A program made the translations under genes and the position numbers. Of a stretch of DNA of 62,721 nt, positions 51,694 to 60,635 are shown one piece after another. The notes beneath the pieces are model-generated. The model saw only the letters and a program-made list of their open reading frames with translations, was not told the DNA's origin and did not search any database. The stretch's first letter is position 1; the number at the start of each line of letters is the position of its first letter. Origin of the DNA: Oscillibacter sp. GTDB taxonomy: Bacteria; Bacillota; Clostridia; Oscillospirales; Oscillospiraceae. Where the stretch lies: assembly GCA_017527365.1 (NCBI GenBank), contig JAFXQD010000052.1, positions 1-62,721 on the forward strand. The letters are read 5' to 3'.

Positions 51694-51748
51694 GTTCGCC
51701 GCGCCCGCCCGCGTTGCGCGGGACGGGACGGCGGAGTATTTAAGCGGA

Positions 51749-53148
<1,400 letters not shown>

Positions 53149-53166
53149 GAAAGAACGTTATGCTTT

Positions 53167-53343
53167 TCACAAATTTTCCTGCGGACAGCTTACGCGCCGC
53201 GCCGCTCTATGCGCGTCCAATCGGGAAACGCGTATTTTCCTATTGTCGCCTTCGCCGGAAATCGTCAGGACGCCGTTTTCGTCTATCGCAAAGGCGACGT
53301 TGCCGCCGCATTCGCCGCGCTTGACAATCGCCGCATTTCTCAC
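53167..53343 (-). pseudogene. Short fragment resembling a BspA-type surface protein
   Basis: A 58-residue frame with GTG 53343 preceded by GGAGG at a good distance. It contains GECGGNVAFAIDENGVLTIS followed by GEGDN, which matches the short motif (GxCGxNxxWxLxxxGxLxIsGxG) found before leucine-rich repeats in BspA-like surface proteins. The rest of such a protein is missing and the tail is Arg-rich. It is probably a decayed remnant downstream of the glycosyltransferase, or a chance small gene. Confidence 0.4.
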
Positions 53344-53360
53344 GAAAACGCCTCCCCGGT

Positions 53361-54377
53361 TCAGTTGAAATGGAAAATGCGGTTGGCGAGGCGGTAGGCG
53401 GTCACGTCGATTTTGCGTCCGGCGCGCCCCGGCAGGTTCAGGAACATGCCGAACATGCCGTAGCGCAGGCGGCGGTACTCCCAAGGGTGGTTTTTGCGGA
53501 TATACGCCCAGAGTTCGCGCTTCTTCTTCAGGTGCTCCGGCGTCCCGGCGACGATGAGCAGAGCCGTCGTGACGGCGGTTATCATGTCGTGGTACTTTAA
53601 TATCGTCTTGCGCTGTTTGCGGTTGCGGATATGCGGCAAGTCGACCTGCTCCATCATCAGCTTGTTGACGAGTATCTGCTGGTCAATGCGCCGAATCATG
53701 GTCTCTTCCTGCACGGACTGCCCCTCGCGCCCGATATAGTAGTGATACAGGTCAACGTTGATATAGTAGAGCGTGCGGACGTTGGCAAGGGGCACCGAAC
53801 AGTAGAGGTTATCGACATAGAAGGTGTGTTCGGGGAGTTTGAGGGCGCTTTTCCGCAAAACCTCCGTGCGGTAAATCATGGAGTGCATGAGCAGGTTTTC
53901 CCACTTGCGGAAGCGCCCCACGTCGTCCCAAGTCAGGACGCGGTTTTCGGGCAGGGCGTGGGCGTAGCGGATGGGGCGGCGGCGGTTCTCGTGCACTTTG
54001 TCGTAGATATAGTTGCTGATAACCAAATCGGCGGGGCGCTCCGTTTTGGCGAGTTCGCGCAGGCGTTCGAGCACGATTTTCAGCGCGTCCTCGTCTACCC
54101 AGTCGTCGCTGTCCACGACCTTGAAGTACAGCCCCGTCGCCTCGCGCAGTCCCGTAGCGACGGCGCCGCCGTGCCCCTTGTTCTCCTGATGGACGGCGCG
54201 CACCACGCCGGGGTGTTCGCACTCCAGACGGTCGGCGATTTCCCCCGTGGCGTCCTTCGAGCCGTCGTTTACGATGATAATCTCCACGTCGTCCCCGCCG
54301 GAGAGCAGGGTTTCCACGCAGTGTTCCATATAATCCTGCGAGTTGTAGCAGGGCGTCGCCACGCTTAAGAGTTTCAT
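53361..54377 (-). CDS. Glycosyltransferase family 2
   Basis: A 338-residue GT2 enzyme. The GT-A fold starts LLSVATPCYNSQDYMEHC, with IIIVNDGSKD and the metal-binding VVDSDDW (about residues 91-97), followed by the acceptor-side helical region. It has no transmembrane segment. The likely job is transferring a sugar to a cell-surface glycan; donor and acceptor are unknown. The ATG at 54377 has AGAGAGG upstream. Confidence 0.9.
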   Translation of the reverse strand: MKLLSVATPCYNSQDYMEHCVETLLSGGDDVEIIIVNDGSKDATGEIADRLECEHPGVVRAVHQENKGHGGAVATGLREATGLYFKVVDSDDWVDEDALKIVLERLRELAKTERPADLVISNYIYDKVHENRRRPIRYAHALPENRVLTWDDVGRFRKWENLLMHSMIYRTEVLRKSALKLPEHTFYVDNLYCSVPLANVRTLYYINVDLYHYYIGREGQSVQEETMIRRIDQQILVNKLMMEQVDLPHIRNRKQRKTILKYHDMITAVTTALLIVAGTPEHLKKKRELWAYIRKNHPWEYRRLRYGMFGMFLNLPGRAGRKIDVTAYRLANRIFHFN

Positions 54378-54480
54378 ATGCGATAACCTCTCTGTGTTTC
54401 CATGATTTTCCGGGGGCTTTGCGCCCGTTCTTGCGCTAAAAGGATAACAGTTTCGCGGCGAAAATGCAAGGGGGAAAACG

Positions 54481-54516
54481 CGGGACTGCCCCTGTTATGA
54501 GACAGCCCCGCGTCCC
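54481..54516. terminator. Hairpin upstream of the isomerase gene
   Basis: CGCGGGACTG and CAGCCCCGCG (one bulge) around a 13-base loop, between divergent genes. It lacks a T-run, so its role is uncertain. Confidence 0.35.
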
Positions 54517-54558
54517 CGCCCTGTCGAACGCCCTTAGCGGATTTGCGGCGCGTTTCCC

Positions 54559-54587
54559 TTGCGTTTTGCGGAGAGACGCGCTATAAT
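54559..54587 (+). promoter_or_regulatory. Promoter of the isomerase gene
   Basis: TTGCGT (54559-54564) and TATAAT (54582-54587) with a 17-base spacer. Confidence 0.75.
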
Positions 54588-54624
54588 GGGGATTGCAAAA
54601 TTATTGCGAAAGCGGGGTTATCGT

Positions 54625-55617
54625 ATGAAACGCAGCGAGATTAACGCCGCGCTCCGGGAAATGGAGCGCATGATTTCCGACTACCGCATTTCCCTTCCGC
54701 CGTTCTGCAACTTCACCCCGGAACAGTGGCAGACCGTCGGGCACGACTACGACGAAGTGCGCGACTGTATGCTCGGCTGGGACATCACCGACTATGGCCT
54801 TGGCAAGTTCGACGAGGTGGGCTTCTCCCTGATTACCATTCGCAACGGCAACCGCGCCATGCCCGACAAGTACCCGAAAGTCTACGCCGAAAAACTGCTC
54901 TATCTGAAAGAGGGGCAGTATTCCCCCAACCACTTCCACTGGCACAAGACCGAGGACATCATCAACCGGGGCGGCGGCAACGTCCTGATTCGCGTCTACA
55001 ACTCCCTGCCGGACGAGGAAATCGACTACAAGTCGGACGTGGCGGTGCATACCGACGGGCGGGCGCACACCGTCCCGGCGGGGGCGCAGGTGCGCCTGAC
55101 CCCCGGCGAGAGCATCCATATTTACCAGCGGCTCTACCACGACTTCACGGTGGAGCCGGGCACGGGCGCGGTACTGCTGGGGGAAGTGAGCCAGTGCAAC
55201 GACGACAATACCGACAACCGTTTCAACCCGCCCGTGGGGCGCTTCCCGGAAATCGAGGAGGACGAGCCGCCCTACCGCCTTCTGTGCGGCGAGTATCCCC
55301 CGCGCCGTAAGCGTCCGCGCTGTCCGGACGACGCCTACACGCGGGAGCTTGAAAGCGCCGCGGAGGACATCCGCAGGGATGAGAAATGGAGGGTGGATTA
55401 TATGCTTCTCAGCGAAAAACTGCGGGAAAACAGGCGTCTGGGCAGGTATACGCAGAGCGTTGCGCAGGCGCGGAAGTTCAGGGGGCGTTTCGGCGCGGAC
55501 GAGCTGGCGGAAATCTGCTTTGTCAGCCCGCAACTGCTTCAAGCGATACTGGACGCCATCGACGCGCACCCGGACTGGGACGACGAGACCGTAGCGGAAC
55601 ACGTGGACTTTGAATGA
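54625..55617 (+). CDS. D-lyxose/D-mannose isomerase with C-terminal extension
   Basis: A 330-residue protein. Residues 1-228 match the cupin-type D-lyxose isomerase family: metal ligands His103 and His105 in PNHFHWHKTED, Glu110, and His172 in LYHDF. It should convert D-lyxose to D-xylulose and D-mannose to D-fructose. About 100 extra residues follow, helical and charged (DEKWRVDYMLLSEKLREN and AEICFVSPQLLQAILDAID), which the family lacks. The -10 box at 54582-54587 overlaps an earlier ATG (54586), so I take ATG 54625; its ribosome site is weak. Confidence 0.85.
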   Translation: MKRSEINAALREMERMISDYRISLPPFCNFTPEQWQTVGHDYDEVRDCMLGWDITDYGLGKFDEVGFSLITIRNGNRAMPDKYPKVYAEKLLYLKEGQYSPNHFHWHKTEDIINRGGGNVLIRVYNSLPDEEIDYKSDVAVHTDGRAHTVPAGAQVRLTPGESIHIYQRLYHDFTVEPGTGAVLLGEVSQCNDDNTDNRFNPPVGRFPEIEEDEPPYRLLCGEYPPRRKRPRCPDDAYTRELESAAEDIRRDEKWRVDYMLLSEKLRENRRLGRYTQSVAQARKFRGRFGADELAEICFVSPQLLQAILDAIDAHPDWDDETVAEHVDFE

Positions 55618-55621
55618 CCCC

Positions 55622-55651
55622 GCCGCCCTCCCCGCAACGGGAAGGGCGGTT
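55622..55651. terminator. Terminator between convergent genes
   Basis: CCGCCCTCCC and GGGAAGGGCGG around CGCAAC, between the isomerase gene and the nuclease-like gene. Confidence 0.6.
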
Positions 55652-56804
55652 ATTCTGCCGACATAGAGCCAGATTCCGTCTCTCTCATCAGCAAAATAAC
55701 TTGCTCTTGCAAAGCCAATATGTCTTGCTTCGCGGAAATGCTGTCCAGCGCGCATATTTGACGGACGGACTGATTCGCGTCGCTGTACCAGTAAACGGCG
55801 TCGGTGTCAATCGTCAAAACGCCCTGATTAAACAGCTTATCGGGAGGGGCAAAACGCCCGTTTTTATCCAGTTTCAGCGCGTCCAGAGCGCAATACTTGC
55901 GCAGTTGCCCGACTAAATCCTTCTCCGCGTGAATGTTCAGCTTGACTTCCACCGGAAGGTACTTCCCGTCAAGGATAATGACATTATCTGCGAAAGATTC
56001 TTTCCGTCCGCGTTTGATACAGGGGCATTCGACGAAAAAACCTTTTCTGTCGCCGAGGGATTCCAGCAGATAGTCCACGTAATAGGCCCTGAACTGCTTT
56101 TCAAGAAAGAAACTGCGCCGATATTGGGAGGCGACCTGAATCCAGTTATCACCTGTAATTTTCGCAAGCGGAATTGGCATTGCAACGCTTTCCTCTAAGT
56201 AGCGCGGCACGGCGTTCTTGCTCATAATTAGAGCCTTCAACATGTCAAACTCCTTGCCGAAAACGGGAGTAATGGCGCCGCCAGTAGAAAGCGCGATAAA
56301 CGCCTTGAACTCTGAAAGGTCTATAGGCTCCTTAAGACAGTATAAACCGTCGATGCGCGCATATATTTTCGACTTCCAATGAAGCTCAACGTCAGAATCA
56401 TCATCGGAATCAACGTCAGAATCATCATCACGCTGATAATATGGGTTATCGCATACTTTGCCAACAGCAAAGATTTTTCCCCCGTACTGCTGATACAATT
56501 CCAAAGCGCGTTCCAGTGCAGAACTCAAAATGGCGTAATCATCCGAATTATATTCGTCTTTGGAACGCCGCAAAGCGCCTTTTAATCTGGATATAGTGAC
56601 GTTTGCGGTTTTCGCGTGATAAAAAAACACAATATCGCCTATTTTGCACCATTTAGGCATAGTCCACGTAGTATCTATGCCATCTTCCGCGTCAAAGAGT
56701 ATATCTTCAACATTGAAACAACCATGGACTGTTTCAAAGAAAAATACCTCCTCCAAGGTTTTGGGAAATGAGATATTGTTAATAACAGCCTGTACTTCGT
56801 TCAT
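55650..56804 (-). CDS. Probable PD-(D/E)XK nuclease with PUA/EVE-like N-terminus
   Basis: A 384-residue protein. The C-terminal half has the PD-(D/E)XK core: Asp279, then Glu286-x-Lys288 in LDGKYLPVEVK, and a QL pair near residue 300. The N-terminal half (WCKIGDIVFFYHAKTANVT ... IFAVGKV) resembles the EVE/PUA-like fold used to read modified bases. An acidic repeat, DSDVDSDDDSDVE, links the two. This layout fits modification-dependent restriction enzymes. The gene is much AT-richer than its neighbours, which suggests transfer. No methylase or partner gene is adjacent. The family call is by motif and needs structural support. Confidence 0.62.
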   Translation of the reverse strand: MNEVQAVINNISFPKTLEEVFFFETVHGCFNVEDILFDAEDGIDTTWTMPKWCKIGDIVFFYHAKTANVTISRLKGALRRSKDEYNSDDYAILSSALERALELYQQYGGKIFAVGKVCDNPYYQRDDDSDVDSDDDSDVELHWKSKIYARIDGLYCLKEPIDLSEFKAFIALSTGGAITPVFGKEFDMLKALIMSKNAVPRYLEESVAMPIPLAKITGDNWIQVASQYRRSFFLEKQFRAYYVDYLLESLGDRKGFFVECPCIKRGRKESFADNVIILDGKYLPVEVKLNIHAEKDLVGQLRKYCALDALKLDKNGRFAPPDKLFNQGVLTIDTDAVYWYSDANQSVRQICALDSISAKQDILALQEQVILLMRETESGSMSAE

Positions 56805-56838
56805 GGCGTACCTTCTATGTGTGCCGCAGAATCATAAG

Positions 56839-56866
56839 CCGCTCCCCCGCAATGCGAGGGAGCAGG
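56839..56866 (-). terminator. Hairpin behind the ABC exporter operon
   Basis: GCTCCCCCGC/GCGAGGGAGC with a short loop, 10 bases after the last ABC gene on the minus strand. Confidence 0.5.
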
Positions 56867-56875
56867 CAACAAGGC

Positions 56876-58759
56876 TTAGTCTAATTCCGCCTGCCCCGTA
56901 TAGAGGCGGTAATAGCGCCCCTGCGCGGCTAACAACTCCTCGTGGCTCCCGCGCTCGATAATCTCCCCGTGCTCCAAGACGATTATCGCCCGCGACGTGC
57001 GCACGGTCGAGAGGCGGTGGGCGATAACGAATACCGTCCGCCCCGTCATGAGCGCGTCCATGCCCTGTTCTATCAGCTTTTCGGTGCGCGTGTCAATAGA
57101 ACTGGTCGCCTCGTCGAGTATCAGCACGGGCGGGTCGGCGCAGGCGGCGCGGGCGATGTTCAGCAACTGCCGCTCGCCTTGGCTCAAACTCCCGCCGTCG
57201 CCGGAAAGCTCCGTGTCGTAGCCCTGCGGCAGGCGCCGTATGAACGCGTCCGCGCCCGCGAGTTTCGCCGCCGCCTCTACTTCCCCGTCCGACGCCGACG
57301 GGCGCCCGTAGCGGATGTTCTCGCGGACGGTGCCGGTAAACAAGCGCGTGTCCTGCAACACGACGCCCAGCGAACGCCGCAAGGATTCCTTGGCGATGTC
57401 GCGCACGTCGATTCCGTCATAGGTGATCGCGCCGTCCTGAATGTCGTAGAAGCGGTTGATGAGGCTTGTAATCGTGGTTTTGCCCGCGCCCGTGGAGCCG
57501 ACGAAGGCGATTTTCTGCCCCGGCTTGGCGTAGAGGGAGACGTTCCGCAGTACGGTTTTCTCCGGGACGTAGCCGAACGTGACGTTCTGGAAGCGCACGT
57601 CGCCGCGCAGGGGGGTTAGCGACCCGTCGGGGCGGCGCCACGCCCAGTTGCCGTTGTCGTCGGGGCGCCCGTTCTCGTCCACGCGGGTTAGGGTGACTTC
57701 CCCGGCGTCGGGCTCCGGCTCGGTCTCCATCATGTCAAACACGCGCTCGGCGCCCGCCGCCGCCGACAGTATTGTGTTGACCTGTTGCGACACCTGCGTG
57801 ATAGGCTGGCTGACTTGGCGCGAGTACAGCAGGAACGCGCCCAGCCCGCCCAAATCGCCGCTCCCTATCGCCAGCAACGCGCCGACGCAACAGGTTAGGG
57901 CGTAATTGACATAGCTCAGGTTGCCCATGGCGGGCATCATGATTCCTGCGAAAATCTGCGCCCGCGTGGCAGCGGCGCGGTACGCGCCGTTCTTCTCACG
58001 AAAGCCCGCTTTGGCGGCGTCCTCGTGGCAGAACACCTTGATGACTTTCTGCCCGCCCGTCATTTCCTCGATATAGCCGTTCAGTTCGCCCAACGCCTTC
58101 TGCTGGGCGACGAAGTAGAGGCGGCTCCGGCTTCCGATAACGCGCACGACCGCGAGCATGACGACAAGCATACCCATCGTGACGAGCGTCAAAACGGGGT
58201 TCAGCAGGAGCATGGCGGCGAGGGTGAACGTAAAGTTCAACGCGCTTGAAATCAGGCTCCCGAAGCTGTTGTTGAGCGCCTCGGACACGTTTTCGATGTC
58301 GTTGGTGTAGCGGCTCATGAGTTCGCCGTGGGTATGGGCGTCGAAATAGCGCAGGGGCAGTTTCTGCATTTTGTCGAACATGTCCTGCCGGATTTGCGCG
58401 ACGGCGTTTTGGGAGACCCCCACCATAATGCGGGCGTAGCCGTAGGAGCACGCCGCGCCGACAAGGTAGACAAGCCCCATGACGCACAGCATACGGGCAA
58501 GCCCCGCGAAATCGCCGGGGAGGATATAGTCGTTAATGAGCGGCTTCAGCAGGTACGACCCGCCGACCGTGCAAAGCGAGCTTCCGACGAGCAGGAACGC
58601 CACGAGCACGAGCGCGAGTTTGTACGGCGCGAGATAGCGGAAGAGTTTGGACACGGTGGTTTTGAGGTCTTTGGGCTTCTGGAAGCCGCCGCGCCCGCCG
58701 GGACCGTGCGAGCCGCGCCCGCCCCCTTGCGGCGCGTCCTGTTTGCGAAGTTCAGCCAT
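56876..58759 (-). CDS. ABC exporter half-transporter, catalytically canonical subunit
   Basis: A 627-residue half-transporter. A Gly-rich N-terminus (APQGGGRGSHGPGGRGG) precedes six membrane segments; the ATPase domain has Walker A GSTGAGKTT, signature LSQGERQ and Walker B LILDEATSSID with the catalytic Glu. It pairs with the upstream gene as a heterodimer of the BmrCD/TM287-288 type that exports drugs or lipids. The ATG at 58759 lies 8 bases inside the end of the upstream gene. Confidence 0.93.
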   Translation of the reverse strand: MAELRKQDAPQGGGRGSHGPGGRGGFQKPKDLKTTVSKLFRYLAPYKLALVLVAFLLVGSSLCTVGGSYLLKPLINDYILPGDFAGLARMLCVMGLVYLVGAACSYGYARIMVGVSQNAVAQIRQDMFDKMQKLPLRYFDAHTHGELMSRYTNDIENVSEALNNSFGSLISSALNFTFTLAAMLLLNPVLTLVTMGMLVVMLAVVRVIGSRSRLYFVAQQKALGELNGYIEEMTGGQKVIKVFCHEDAAKAGFREKNGAYRAAATRAQIFAGIMMPAMGNLSYVNYALTCCVGALLAIGSGDLGGLGAFLLYSRQVSQPITQVSQQVNTILSAAAGAERVFDMMETEPEPDAGEVTLTRVDENGRPDDNGNWAWRRPDGSLTPLRGDVRFQNVTFGYVPEKTVLRNVSLYAKPGQKIAFVGSTGAGKTTITSLINRFYDIQDGAITYDGIDVRDIAKESLRRSLGVVLQDTRLFTGTVRENIRYGRPSASDGEVEAAAKLAGADAFIRRLPQGYDTELSGDGGSLSQGERQLLNIARAACADPPVLILDEATSSIDTRTEKLIEQGMDALMTGRTVFVIAHRLSTVRTSRAIIVLEHGEIIERGSHEELLAAQGRYYRLYTGQAELD

Positions 58760-60485
58760 TCGACATCGCCCCTTCCTGTTGCGAGTTGCACACGTCCCGG
58801 TAGATTTCGCAGCGTTCCAGTAGTTCGGAATGCGTTCCCGCGTCGGCAATCGCGCCGTTGTCCATGACAATAATGCTGTCGGCGTCCATGACGGAGGCGA
58901 CGCGCTGGGCAATGATAAGTTTGGTCATGCCGGGAAAGCCCGTGCGGAACGCGGCGCGGATTTTCGCGTCCGTCGCCATGTCCACCGCGCTGGTCGAGTC
59001 GTCCAAAATCAGGATTTTGGGCTTTGCGAGCAAAGCGCGGGCAATGCAAAGCCGCTGTTTCTGCCCGCCGGAGACGTTCACGCCGCCCTGCCCAAGGTCG
59101 GCGTCGAGGCCGCCGGGCATGTTCTTCAAAAACTCGTCGGCGCAGGCGGCGCGGCAGGCGTCCCACAGTTCCTCGTCGGACGCGTCGGGGTTGCCCCAGC
59201 GCAGGTTTTCGCGGATAGTCCCGGAAAAGAGCGTGTTGTTCTGCAAGACCATGCTGACCGCGCTTCTAAGATGTTCCATCGTATAATCCTCTACGGGGCG
59301 CCCGCCCACGCGCACGGCGCCCTCTTGGCATTCGTACAGGCGCGGAATGAGCGAGACCAGCGACGTTTTGCCGGAGCCCGTGCCGCCCAGTATCCCCACC
59401 GTCGCGCCCGACGGAATGCGCAGATTGATATTCCGCAGAACCCAAGCGGAATCGCCGTCATGGTAGCGGAAGGAAACGTTGTCGAACTCCACGGAGCCGT
59501 CCGCGACGCGGGCGGACGCGTCCGCGTTTTCGTCGGTAATCGTGGGCTGTTCGTCCAGCGCCTCCGCGACGCGCTTCGCGCACGCTATCGCCCGCGTGAA
59601 CATCATGAACATCATGGAAAACATCATCAGCGAAATCATGATTTGCGTGATATAGGTGTAATACACCATCAAATCTCCGCTTCCGAGCGTCCCGGCGTTG
59701 ACCATGTGACCGCCGAACCACATCACCGCGATGAGCGTGGAATAGATAATCAACATCATCACGGGCATATTGATGACGACCATGCCGAACGCCCGCAGGG
59801 ACGTGCCTTTCAACGCCCGATTGCGTTCCGCGAACTTTTCGCTTTCCCGCCCCTCCTGTACGAACGACTTCACGACGCGGATTCCCGCCAAGTTTTCCTG
59901 CACCGTCAAGTTCAGGGCGTCGGTCTGCTCCTGTAAGGCGCGGAACATGGGGCTTGCCTTTACCATAATCGTCGCCACGACCGCCGCCAGAATCGGGAGC
60001 GACACCAGAAAGACGGAACTTAAACTCGCGCTAATGCGTATCGAGAACGCGATAGCCGACACGAGCATGACGGGCGAGCGCACGGCGATTCTCATGGACA
60101 TCATGAGCGTGATTTGCAGGGCGTTTATGTCGCTGGTCAGGCGCGTGACGAGCGACGCGGCGGAGAATTTTTCGATGTTTGCGAACGAGTATTCCTGTAT
60201 GCGCTCGTAGACGGACTGGCGCAGGTTCGCGCCGAACCCCATGCCCACAATCGACGACGCCGCCGCGCCGCCCATGCCGAACAACAGCGAGATAACCGCC
60301 ATGCCCACCATTTTCAGCCCTTCCCTTGCGATATAGCCCGCGTCCCCGGACGCTATGCCAATATCCACAATGTCGCTCATGACCATGGGAATGAGCAGTT
60401 CAAAGACGGCTTCGGCGGCGGAACACGCCACGCCGAGCAAAACGAGCGGGACATAGGGGCGGGCGGCGCCCCGAATTTTTTTCAT
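58752..60485 (-). CDS. ABC exporter half-transporter, degenerate-site subunit
   Basis: A 577-residue half-transporter with six membrane segments and an ATPase domain: Walker A GGTGSGKTS, signature VSGGQKQRL, Walker B ILILDDSTSAVD, where Asp replaces the catalytic Glu. That is the usual asymmetry of heterodimeric exporters. It is the first gene of the pair. A palindrome in the promoter region (60522-60533) suggests a repressor binds here, but no regulator gene is adjacent. Confidence 0.93.
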   Translation of the reverse strand: MKKIRGAARPYVPLVLLGVACSAAEAVFELLIPMVMSDIVDIGIASGDAGYIAREGLKMVGMAVISLLFGMGGAAASSIVGMGFGANLRQSVYERIQEYSFANIEKFSAASLVTRLTSDINALQITLMMSMRIAVRSPVMLVSAIAFSIRISASLSSVFLVSLPILAAVVATIMVKASPMFRALQEQTDALNLTVQENLAGIRVVKSFVQEGRESEKFAERNRALKGTSLRAFGMVVINMPVMMLIIYSTLIAVMWFGGHMVNAGTLGSGDLMVYYTYITQIMISLMMFSMMFMMFTRAIACAKRVAEALDEQPTITDENADASARVADGSVEFDNVSFRYHDGDSAWVLRNINLRIPSGATVGILGGTGSGKTSLVSLIPRLYECQEGAVRVGGRPVEDYTMEHLRSAVSMVLQNNTLFSGTIRENLRWGNPDASDEELWDACRAACADEFLKNMPGGLDADLGQGGVNVSGGQKQRLCIARALLAKPKILILDDSTSAVDMATDAKIRAAFRTGFPGMTKLIIAQRVASVMDADSIIVMDNGAIADAGTHSELLERCEIYRDVCNSQQEGAMSNG

Positions 60486-60521
60486 GCTTTCGCCCTCCTT
60501 CGCGTTTCAATTTACCGGAGA

Positions 60522-60533
60522 CTTAACGTTAAG
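60522..60533. promoter_or_regulatory. Palindromic operator-like site
   Basis: CTTAACGTTAAG, a perfect 12-base palindrome. It starts two bases after the -10 box of the ABC operon and covers the expected transcription start, as MarR-type operators often do. Confidence 0.65.
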
Positions 60534-60534
60534 G

Positions 60535-60564
60535 ATACTACCACGCGTTTCCCTACGTTGTCAA
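60535..60564 (-). promoter_or_regulatory. Promoter of the ABC exporter operon
   Basis: Minus strand TTGACA (60559-60564) and TAGTAT (60535-60540) with an 18-base spacer. Confidence 0.72.
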
Positions 60565-60576
60565 GGGCGGAATCCT

Positions 60577-60605
60577 TTGACAAACGGCGGGAAAGGGGTT
60601 ATGAT
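60577..60605 (+). promoter_or_regulatory. Promoter of uvrC
   Basis: TTGACA (60577-60582) and TATGAT (60600-60605) with a 17-base spacer, divergent from the ABC promoter. Confidence 0.78.
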
Positions 60606-60635
60606 AAAGGCAACGGATTCGGAGGGGGCGGGATT

